Positions 58,010 to 64,000 of a stretch of 64,000 nucleotides of DNA are shown here, in pieces (positions within the stretch are counted from its first letter, which is position 1; the number at the start of each line of letters is the position of its first letter). The DNA comes from Paenibacillus wulumuqiensis (GTDB lineage Bacteria > Bacillota > Bacilli > Paenibacillales > Paenibacillaceae), in NCBI RefSeq assembly GCF_000971965.1, contig NZ_KQ040793.1:167634-231633 (forward strand), written 5' to 3'. The notes under the pieces were generated by a model. That model made no database searches. It was given only the letters and a program-made list of their open reading frames with translations, and was not told the origin of the DNA. Position numbers and translations under genes: made by a program.

Positions 58010-58420
58010 TTAGCTCACCTCCTCGTCAATCTGAAATGCTCCATATACAGTCTGTACAGTGAAGCTAACCCGAATATCATCACCTGATGTCCATGTTGTA
58101 CGAAAATCGGCAATTTGTTCGATACGATCATCCTGCAGTAGAGCTTCCGTAATCATTCTTCGAATTTCTGCCCGCACATATAGATGATCCTTACCAAGAA
58201 TTTCTCTATATTCTGTACCGTAATCGTTACTATAGATCAGATGTTGATAACGCTCTGTAGTAAGAATTTTTAATACCGCCTGTCGCAAAGAATCCAGGCC
58301 ATCTACTTTACCAGCAATAATTCCGCGTTCCCAATCTACTTTATAAGTCAAACCCGGCATAACCAGATCTGCAGTATCCAGGCTTTGATCCGGCTGCAGC
58401 TGTAATCCTGTAGGAATCAT
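58010..58420 (-). CDS. xkdS: DUF2634 tail protein (XkdS)
   Basis: A 136-residue baseplate protein of the gpW/XkdS kind. It shows YKVDWERGIIAGKVDGLDSLRQAVLKILTTERYQHLIYSNDYGTE and TEALLQDDRIEQI, which are the signature segments. It starts at an ATGA overlap with the XkdR stop (58420). It lies between XkdR and XkdT as in PBSX. Confidence 0.92.
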   Translation of the reverse strand: MIPTGLQLQPDQSLDTADLVMPGLTYKVDWERGIIAGKVDGLDSLRQAVLKILTTERYQHLIYSNDYGTEYREILGKDHLYVRAEIRRMITEALLQDDRIEQIADFRTTWTSGDDIRVSFTVQTVYGAFQIDEEVS

Positions 58421-58704
58421 ACGCTATTCACCAACCGATCCAGTACCACATAACTCTGACCGCCCTGAACACGCAGCAGCAGTACTCTATCGCCGATCCG
58501 TAAACCGGTTACTGTCGTTCCATTTTCCTCAGCGGTCAGCTTGCTGATCGTCTCCGGTATAACGAGCACCGAGGCCGGCAGAGTAAACCGTTGATCAATA
58601 TTAATTTCCAGCGGTTGATTATTAAGCACAGTTCCATACATTACAGCCATTGGATTTGCATTGGATACAGCTCCCAGACTGGCTTTGCGAATAATATCAA
58701 GCAT
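58417..58704 (-). CDS. xkdR: DUF2577 tail protein (XkdR)
   Basis: A 95-residue protein (MLDIIRKASLGAVSNANPMAVMYGTVLNNQPLEI, then LRIGDRVLLLRVQGGQSYVVLDRL). The pattern is that of the XkdR/DUF2577 family. The ATG at 58704 has AAGGTGGTG upstream. Its start immediately follows the XkdQ stop and it overlaps XkdS by four bases. Confidence 0.9.
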   Translation of the reverse strand: MLDIIRKASLGAVSNANPMAVMYGTVLNNQPLEINIDQRFTLPASVLVIPETISKLTAEENGTTVTGLRIGDRVLLLRVQGGQSYVVLDRLVNSV

Positions 58705-58706
58705 AT

Positions 58707-59672
58707 TTACACCACCTTCACATCGAGAGACATTGTATGATCTGTCCCGGAAAATTTGTGACTGCATTCTTCCACCAGATAAACCTGTACTTCAAATTCA
58801 TCAAGCAGAATATAAGCAAACTGCCCTGCACGTACATTGACATCACCGATTGCATCTACAGACAGGGTGACCTGCTCGCGATTATATAGCTTCAGGTTAA
58901 GTGAGAGTGCTTCCTCAATCTGAGCGATATTCCAACTATCTTCTGCCTTTTCATACTTTTGGAGTAATCCCCATGCACCGATATGATTAAGATCTCTTTT
59001 GATAAAAATATCCCGGTGTCCGGTATCTTTATTATCACGATAGAATTTGATCTGATTGTACGTATCCGAATCAATACTTTTCTTGATCGAATAATCATAC
59101 AAATAATGGCCTTTTCCGAGAATGACAGAAGGCTTCATACTCCGGATATCCTGCAACCGCAGCTTGCCAAAGTCATCGTAAAAGACCATCAACTGTGATT
59201 TGTACGCTAGCGTATGATCCAAGGCACCCATAATAATATCCAGCAGCTTCTTGTTATCCTCGATCAGTGACGGAATTGTATATTTGCCTTTATCCAGCTT
59301 TCCAAGTTTTAAATTATTTTTGGTTGCGATTTGCCGGATAACTTCATCTGCGGTTACATTGGTAAACACAAATGTGTCATTACCAAGCAAATAACGCACC
59401 TGGTCATAGGCAGTCACTTTTATCTGCTTATCTGTGCCCGTACTTACTGTAAAAATATAGCCATAAAAAAGGTTCGCTTCATTGTAGATGAAGCGAACCA
59501 CATAGCCATTTTGTACGTCAAAATCTTTTTTCTGGTAGAAACCATCACTAATCAATGTAAATTCCAGTGAAGCTGGTTTGCCTATTCGACTGGTTTTCCA
59601 GGTGATATCCGAAGCAATACCAGATATGTCCCAGAGACTGCCTTGTTTGTTATCGATATGAAGCTGTATCAT
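58707..59672 (-). CDS. xkdQ: tail hub protein, XkdQ type (late control D-like fold)
   Basis: A 321-residue protein with GSLWDISGIASDITWKTSRIGKPASLEFTL at the start, ANLFYGYIFTVSTGTDKQIKVTAYDQVRYL and ATKNNLKLGKLDKGKYTIPSLIEDNKKLLDII. The segments match XkdQ/YqbQ hub proteins, which are distant relatives of phage late control gene D protein. It sits between XkdP and XkdR. The start overlaps the XkdP stop (ATGA). It should form the central hub below the tail tube. Confidence 0.92.
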   Translation of the reverse strand: MIQLHIDNKQGSLWDISGIASDITWKTSRIGKPASLEFTLISDGFYQKKDFDVQNGYVVRFIYNEANLFYGYIFTVSTGTDKQIKVTAYDQVRYLLGNDTFVFTNVTADEVIRQIATKNNLKLGKLDKGKYTIPSLIEDNKKLLDIIMGALDHTLAYKSQLMVFYDDFGKLRLQDIRSMKPSVILGKGHYLYDYSIKKSIDSDTYNQIKFYRDNKDTGHRDIFIKRDLNHIGAWGLLQKYEKAEDSWNIAQIEEALSLNLKLYNREQVTLSVDAIGDVNVRAGQFAYILLDEFEVQVYLVEECSHKFSGTDHTMSLDVKVV

Positions 59673-60424
59673 TGGGCAGCCTCTTTCTGTGGCAGCTTGA
59701 TCACCATTCCAATCGGCAATTTACGCAGCTCACTATCCTTGATATTGTTCAGCTTCTGTATTTCTTTGTACCGACTTCCATCTCCCAATTGTTTCTTGGC
59801 AATCTTCCATAGCGAATCTCCAGCAACCAATTTGTAAGTTTTGGGATTTACTTTGGTGTCGGTACGCTTTTTGGCTAAGGTAGATTTGTCTTTGTCTTTT
59901 TTGATTTTAACTTTGAGTGCACGGTAGAAGACATACTCTTTCAAGGACAGCTTAAACTGAATGTCTCCCGAGTCTCCCGCAGCCAGTGTCCAGTCGAATT
60001 TTTCAATACTGACTGCCATGTTGATTGCCATGAATGTTTCATTGGAAATAAAACGTTCTATTTCGCCCTTTGCATTCTTTACTGCTGTATCTCCAGATAA
60101 TGCAGACTCGGGCAATTGTAGACCAGAAAACACAAAACGGATAGGACGCTTTGTCTCCATCCATTTCTGGATCATTTCTACATAGTAGTAAGGGGTTTGT
60201 AACTCCTTGCCAACAACAAATGGATAACGTTGACCTGGGAAAAAGCTTTCCAACGTAATTTCGCGCAGCTTGTTTGGTTGGATTGAATTAATCTCTCCAA
60301 GATCGATGATAGTGTAACTTTTTCCATCCCCACTGCTATTAATCTCAATTTTTTCAGGATTTACTGGCAGTCGGATCGCTTCGCTTTGATTATTAAACGC
60401 CAGGAAAAACCCATACTCCTCCAT
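59669..60424 (-). CDS. xkdP: LysM-containing tail protein (XkdP)
   Basis: A 251-residue protein. The N-terminal part shows FLAFNNQSEAIRLPVNPEKIEINSSGDGKSYTI and LREITLESFFPGQRYPFV. A C-terminal LysM domain follows (YKLVAGDSLWKIAKKQLGDGSRYKEIQKLNNI, about 198-245). This is the layout of XkdP, which contacts peptidoglycan during tail penetration or assembly. The ATG at 60424 directly follows the tape-measure stop at 60426. Its site is GGGGTG. Confidence 0.92.
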   Translation of the reverse strand: MEEYGFFLAFNNQSEAIRLPVNPEKIEINSSGDGKSYTIIDLGEINSIQPNKLREITLESFFPGQRYPFVVGKELQTPYYYVEMIQKWMETKRPIRFVFSGLQLPESALSGDTAVKNAKGEIERFISNETFMAINMAVSIEKFDWTLAAGDSGDIQFKLSLKEYVFYRALKVKIKKDKDKSTLAKKRTDTKVNPKTYKLVAGDSLWKIAKKQLGDGSRYKEIQKLNNIKDSELRKLPIGMVIKLPQKEAAQ

Positions 60425-60425
60425 A

Positions 60426-62660
60426 TCAGGTATACACCCCCTGCGCGGTCGAGACAAATTCTTCTTCCAATTTGCGACCAATATGACCGACAATTGTGTC
60501 CAGGTCTGCACCACTATTAATATCACCGGTAGTCACTTGTACAGTCGGGGTTAGATTTACAAAATGCTGAATGGCTTGTATCTCAGCCAAATTGCGCAGC
60601 AATTTTAAATCTTCACTGGAGATATCAACTGTACCTTCAATATTACGGATGCTATCAACACTCTTTACATTATTAATGTTGTTTTCAGTATTTCCAGCTG
60701 GAGGATAGCCTCCTGGCATACCTACTCCAACTCCTGTTGCTCCTCCATGATTCATTGCTGAATGTACAGCAGGTGGTGGTGTTTTAACAACATCCGCACC
60801 TTTTAATGGAGTACCTTGATAGTTACTTAAAGAATCTTTTACTTTACTTGTACCATTAGTTAATTTATCACTCAATCCTTGCCAAGCTTTAACACCGTTT
60901 TGATTGGCTCCACCCACATTAGCATTGATTTCTGGTTGATCCATTTGAAACATATTTTTAGTTTTTTGAGGAGCCTGGCTCTCTAAAGCTCCCATCATTT
61001 TTTTTACACTGTCGCTTGCACCATGAAAATCTGTCCCTTTTAACAAATCTATGCTGCCCCAATTTGTACCGAACAATTTATTAAAATAGGGAAGTATTGT
61101 ATTAATACCTGTAATAACACTGTTCATCGCATCAGCAATCAACGAAGTAAATCCATTAGCGAACGATTCTGCTCCATATACAAGATCATACATCACTTGC
61201 AAAAAGTACATTTTTAATGAGTAGAAAATAGTTTGTACGGTAAACACTGCGTCATACCAAAGTTTTACAACTCCATTAACAACAATGGCTACAAATGCCC
61301 ACGCTGCCATAAAGACGATCCTAAATACTTCTCCTATTGCGTATATCGCACCTACGATCATTCCCATCATCTCAGAACCACTTATACCCATCATCTGCAA
61401 AATAGATATAACAAGAGCAATAGCAGCCACTACGAGCAAAATAGGCCAATTTATCATGAGCCATTCTGCTGCAATAATTCCAAGTTGTATAATCATAGCT
61501 GCCAATAACACAAAAGCAATTGCACTGAGTATAGGTGAGACAATGTCCCAATGCTGCTGAATGACACCCGTCAAAAACAGCAACCCATTAACCAGCATTG
61601 CTACAACATTAGCAACAACTACAAAGCCTGCAGTCAGAGCATCTATAAGCACTTGGAACTGGTCTGATTCAAATGCATTATTTAATGCATCTAAGGCAGG
61701 AACTAAGGCAGTTAAAGCTTGTGAACCAACTGAAGCTAACGTATTACTATAATTATTCGTCAATTGCGTCCATTTTGCACTAGGAGAATCCATCATTGTA
61801 TCGAAAGCTTTTTGAGTAAAACCTTGCTTTTCCATTAACGCATCCAAGGATTGGATATAACCATCCACATCTCCCGATTTTCCTTTATCAGCAACGCCTG
61901 CATTCTCCATGCCTTTTGCAGAAATACCAAATGAGTTATTTAAAGATTTAGTATCACCTTGCATTCCACTAATTAAAGCATTAACAGTGTCATTATAACT
62001 TTGACCAGATAACACACTAAGTTTAGATGCCATATTATTTAATTTTTCTGTTTGCATGTCATTAGCTGATTGTTTAAGAAAAGAAAGAGAGCCTGAAAGT
62101 ACATCTTTTGGATTCATACCTGATGATAATGCTCCCTTTTTGTACTTTTCAAATAACTCTGTTCCTTCTTGGCCGCTTCCTGTAGTAACAACAAATTTAC
62201 GTCTCATCGTATCATCTTCAGCTGCTCCAGCAAGCGAATCTTTACCTAATCCATATGCCCCAGAAGCCAACTTATTTCCAAATGCTGCTACCTTGGCAAT
62301 GTGATTTTTAATATTCTCCCATTTACTAGCCTGCTTATCAGCCAAATCTTCTGCTTTTTGAGAAGAATCATTCAGATTATTTTGAGCATCTGCTGTGTCA
62401 TTAATAGTATCAGTAACTCGTTGTTGAGCTGCCTGTGTCAATTGCAATGTATTATTAAAATTATTTTGAGTAACATTTAGCTGGGTTAAATGGTTATTGA
62501 CATTTTGCACAGTCTGATTTACCTGATTAAACGAATTGGTAATGTTGTAAACAGGTACATTAATTGAAATATTACTCAAAGCTATACTAAGCTGCCTTGA
62601 GATACTAACAGACAGACTTTGACTAATATTCCCAACCAACTGTGCTCCTATATTCGCCAT
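60426..62660 (-). CDS. xkdO: tail tape measure protein (XkdO)
   Basis: A 744-residue protein whose length sets the tail length. The N-terminus (MANIGAQLVGNISQSLSVSIS) leads into a long coiled-coil with Asn- and Gln-rich heptads (residues 30-110). Hydrophobic helices lie in the middle (about 340-470, for example FVVVANVVAMLVNGLLFLTGV and WPILLVVAAIALVISIL), as in other tape measures. The C-terminal half has Gly/Pro-rich stretches. GGGTG lies 7 bases before the ATG. It is preceded by the tail assembly chaperone with its frameshift extension. The length suggests a fairly short tail. Confidence 0.9.
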   Translation of the reverse strand: MANIGAQLVGNISQSLSVSISRQLSIALSNISINVPVYNITNSFNQVNQTVQNVNNHLTQLNVTQNNFNNTLQLTQAAQQRVTDTINDTADAQNNLNDSSQKAEDLADKQASKWENIKNHIAKVAAFGNKLASGAYGLGKDSLAGAAEDDTMRRKFVVTTGSGQEGTELFEKYKKGALSSGMNPKDVLSGSLSFLKQSANDMQTEKLNNMASKLSVLSGQSYNDTVNALISGMQGDTKSLNNSFGISAKGMENAGVADKGKSGDVDGYIQSLDALMEKQGFTQKAFDTMMDSPSAKWTQLTNNYSNTLASVGSQALTALVPALDALNNAFESDQFQVLIDALTAGFVVVANVVAMLVNGLLFLTGVIQQHWDIVSPILSAIAFVLLAAMIIQLGIIAAEWLMINWPILLVVAAIALVISILQMMGISGSEMMGMIVGAIYAIGEVFRIVFMAAWAFVAIVVNGVVKLWYDAVFTVQTIFYSLKMYFLQVMYDLVYGAESFANGFTSLIADAMNSVITGINTILPYFNKLFGTNWGSIDLLKGTDFHGASDSVKKMMGALESQAPQKTKNMFQMDQPEINANVGGANQNGVKAWQGLSDKLTNGTSKVKDSLSNYQGTPLKGADVVKTPPPAVHSAMNHGGATGVGVGMPGGYPPAGNTENNINNVKSVDSIRNIEGTVDISSEDLKLLRNLAEIQAIQHFVNLTPTVQVTTGDINSGADLDTIVGHIGRKLEEEFVSTAQGVYT

Positions 62661-62682
62661 TGCTTCACCCCCTATACATCAA

Positions 62683-62858
62683 TTATTTCCTTTTTTGCTT
62701 ACGTTGTGCCTGTTTCTCTGCCTCCACACGTATTGCAATCATTGCGTAGATCGCAGCACGTTCATGGATAGACATTTTCATTAAATCATGTGGTAAGATG
62801 TGCAACTCATGGAGGGCATAGTAAGCTAGATTCGCTTCGCTGTCGCCTCCATTAATTA
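62683..62858 (-). CDS. -1 frameshift extension of the tail assembly chaperone (58 codons)
   Basis: This frame has no start of its own. After a -1 slip at 62859-62865 it reads LINGGDSEANLAYYALHELHI, then a Met-Lys-Met-Ser, HERAAIYAMIAIRVEAEKQAQ end and stops at TAA (62683-62685). The ERAAIYAMIAIRVE segment is typical of gpGT-like extensions of tail assembly chaperones. In the -1 frame a TGA lies just upstream of the slip site, so the frame opens only there. The full fusion would be 140 + 58 = 198 residues. It precedes the tape measure gene, the standard position. Confidence 0.85.
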
Positions 62859-63278
62859 GTTTTTTACGTCATTAACCAAATCATTCATATCCCGGTTGAA
62901 ACCGTTCAATTCCTGTACACGTTCACCCAATGCAGCAAACTCACCTGGAAGAAGCATTTTGCGCAGCAAGGATTCTGCACCTATTACCCCATAGGATTTT
63001 TGTAAGTCTGCATTTTTCAAATCAGGATAGATAACACTGGCACTCATCAACTTAGCCATATATTCATTAGGATCGATCTCTGGCGTATACATGCCATTTT
63101 TCCCTTTCACTTTACGAGTAGCTGCTTTACGGCATTCCTGATTTTCGTCCTCATTCATGCTACGAAGTTTCCAGCTTACAGGGTTACCATCTGCATCTTT
63201 GAATCGTGCAGATACTACAAATTCTTCTACTACGTCAGAAGATACGTTTTGTGCAAAAAACAGGCTTAATTCACTCAT
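62856..63278 (-). CDS. xkdN: tail assembly chaperone, XkdN type
   Basis: A 140-residue protein (MSELSLFFAQNVSSDVVEEFVVSARFKDADGNPV, LRSMNEDENQECRKAATRK, then AESLLRKMLLPGEFAALGERVQELNGF, ending NDLVNDVKN). This pattern fits XkdN-like assembly chaperones that bind the tape measure protein before tube assembly. The last codons GTA AAA AAC TAA contain the slippery heptamer. AGGAGG lies 7 bases before the ATG. The 0-frame protein is the gpG-like product and the frameshifted protein the gpGT-like one. Confidence 0.92.
   Translation of the reverse strand: MSELSLFFAQNVSSDVVEEFVVSARFKDADGNPVSWKLRSMNEDENQECRKAATRKVKGKNGMYTPEIDPNEYMAKLMSASVIYPDLKNADLQKSYGVIGAESLLRKMLLPGEFAALGERVQELNGFNRDMNDLVNDVKN
62859..62865 (-). 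promoter_or_regulatory. programmed -1 frameshift slippery site A AAA AAC
   Basis: On the minus strand the last codons of the chaperone read GTA AAA AAC TAA. A AAA AAC is the X XXY YYZ heptamer. The 0-frame stop follows directly, which is common in such sites. Downstream GGAGGC (about 62844-62849) can pair with GCCCTCC (62810-62816), with an inner AAGC/GCTT stem, giving a possible stimulatory structure. Confidence 0.85.
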
Positions 63279-63369
63279 GGATAATTCCTCCTAATAGTTG
63301 TGCAATATTTTAATATTCAACAATATCCGCTTTGGCATCATATCTAATATTCCGCTGAACTGATGACAG

Positions 63370-63414
63370 ATGTACCGGAAGAAACCTCAAAATATATGTG
63401 CTCATCCGGTACAT
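63370..63414 (-). terminator. hairpin between tube protein and chaperone genes
   Basis: ATGTACCGGA (63370-63379) and TCCGGTACAT (63405-63414) form a perfect 10-base stem with a 25-base loop. No T run follows, so it is more likely a processing, stability or attenuating element than a full terminator. Confidence 0.5.
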
Positions 63415-63464
63415 AGCCACCTTATTTAAATATTATAAACACGTTGTTACATGAATTAATTGAA

Positions 63465-63926
63465 TTACTGAGCCGGTGCGCTAAATGCCTGGTTAATATC
63501 TACTCCATCAAAAGTAAAGCTTACTTCTTCTTCCAGTGCATCCGATTCAGTATCCAGCGATGCCATAATGACACTGTCCAGATTCACATCGCGCAGGATA
63601 ATAGTCTGGTAACCAATACTCGATGTTGGATCTTCGTTTGTCACTTCGATATCAAAGTACGTGTCTACACCCGTCTTCATGTAATCCAGCATCATCTGAC
63701 GGAAGCGGGAAGTCATATAAAAGATGGTCATGGTACCGGATCCTGACCAACCTGTTGCTTTATGCTGCACTCCGCGGCGTCCCAGCGTTTTCACTTCGGC
63801 TTTTTGCTTTTCTACGGTAGCTTCGAGCGTTTTGATATAAAACATTTCCTCTACCTGGTTATTGATTGTTGCAAACGCACGGCCTTCCTGGCCGGAAATG
63901 GTATCTTTCGCTTTTAGAAATGTCAT
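63465..63926 (-). CDS. xkdM: phage tail tube protein (XkdM)
   Basis: A 153-residue tube protein of contractile tails. It shows FLKAKDTISGQEGRAFATINNQVEEMFYIKTLEATVEKQKAEVKTLGRRGVQHKATGW, then SGTMTIFYMTSRFRQMMLDYMKTG, typical of XkdM/YqbM. It forms the inner tube. It follows the sheath gene by one base (63928). The gap to the chaperone gene holds a hairpin. An abundant structural protein is expected. Confidence 0.94.
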   Translation of the reverse strand: MTFLKAKDTISGQEGRAFATINNQVEEMFYIKTLEATVEKQKAEVKTLGRRGVQHKATGWSGSGTMTIFYMTSRFRQMMLDYMKTGVDTYFDIEVTNEDPTSSIGYQTIILRDVNLDSVIMASLDTESDALEEEVSFTFDGVDINQAFSAPAQ

Positions 63927-63927
63927 C

Positions 63928-64000
63928 TTAAACCACCTTCACTTTCATGTATACTTTTTCAACGGAATCTACAGGTTGTACATTTACTTCTACTACAATG
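63928..64000 (-). CDS. xkdK: tail sheath protein C-terminus (XkdK, partial)
   Basis: The minus-strand frame ends ...VEVNVQPVDSVEKVYMKVKVV at TAA (63928-63930) and runs off the right window edge. The VDSVEKVYM end and the place directly upstream of the tube gene match the C-terminus of XkdK-type sheath proteins. Only 23 residues are visible, so the assignment rests mostly on synteny. A contractile sheath identifies the module as myovirus-like. Confidence 0.75.
   Translation of the reverse strand, partial: IVVEVNVQPVDSVEKVYMKVKVV

Larger units (their letters stand above)
51410..64000 (-). mobile_element. PBSX/xkd-like contractile tail and lysis module (partial)
   Basis: Nineteen minus-strand genes follow the order of the B. 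subtilis PBSX late operon from sheath to baseplate, then fibre and lysis. The right border is outside the window; the left border lies between 51052 and 51410. No capsid, portal, terminase, integrase or repressor gene is present in this part. Base composition varies by gene: the fibre (53.9-56.0 kb) and tape measure (60.4-62.7 kb) are visibly more A/T rich than the host segments. Candidates are a prophage, a defective PBSX-like element and a tailocin. Confidence 0.85.

Overview
The window reads as a chromosomal segment of a spore-forming Firmicute, most likely Paenibacillus or a close relative. Evidence: the block tsaE-tsaB-rimI-tsaD / ABC-F (ydiF) / moaC / tatA-tatC / groES-groEL follows the gene order known around B. 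subtilis ydiB-groEL. groES carries a perfect-type CIRCE operator. Sporulation-linked families (Spo0M, NucB, a SleB-like hydrolase) are present. The host part has moderate GC with strong GGAGG ribosome-binding sites.

Layout. 0.0-0.8 kb: end of an unknown gene and a small acidic hypothetical protein. 1.0-7.8 kb: two tandem Vpr-like secreted subtilases on the minus strand. 8.1-12.2 kb: a GbsR-type regulator divergent from an opuA glycine-betaine uptake operon. 12.4-15.0 kb: a one-helix mini-protein, a NucB-type secreted DNase, and a divergent third subtilase with a tandem-repeat linker. 15.2-18.2 kb: spo0M and groESL. 18.4-23.0 kb: a polytopic membrane protein, tatC, tatA, mogA, moaC and 5-formyl-THF cyclo-ligase. 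23.5-28.9 kb: an ABC-F ATPase converging on the t6A operon tsaE-tsaB-rimI-tsaD; the convergent gap holds a dense DnaA-box cluster. 29-33 kb: cardiolipin synthase and an ABC-2 exporter. 33-45 kb: glutamate synthase large subunit, a UPF0173 hydrolase, a SleB-like hydrolase, thpR, a D-2-hydroxyacid dehydrogenase, a luciferase-like monooxygenase and a dNTPase. 45-48.7 kb: a peptide-type ABC importer without ATPase genes. 49.2-51.1 kb: a secreted 5'-nucleotidase with a LysM anchor.

From about 51.4 kb to the right edge lies a PBSX/xkd-like contractile tail module, all on the minus strand. In transcription order (right to left) it runs sheath end, tube, tail assembly chaperone, tape measure, XkdP, XkdQ, XkdR, XkdS, XkdT (baseplate J), XkdU, tail fibre, then a lysis cassette (CD1375-like protein, holin, GH25 endolysin, second holin-like protein). 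No capsid or integrase gene falls inside the window, so intact prophage, defective prophage and tailocin cannot be told apart here. The chaperone gene ends in a textbook A AAA AAC slippery heptamer followed by a 58-codon -1 frame, which gives a gpG/gpGT-like frameshift product.

The most interesting non-coding signals are the DnaA-box cluster beside tsaD, the programmed frameshift site, hairpins that split tatA from tatC and the tail genes from the lysis genes, and palindromes in the gbsR-opuA and sleB-like promoter regions. I saw no tRNA, rRNA, CRISPR array or insertion sequence.
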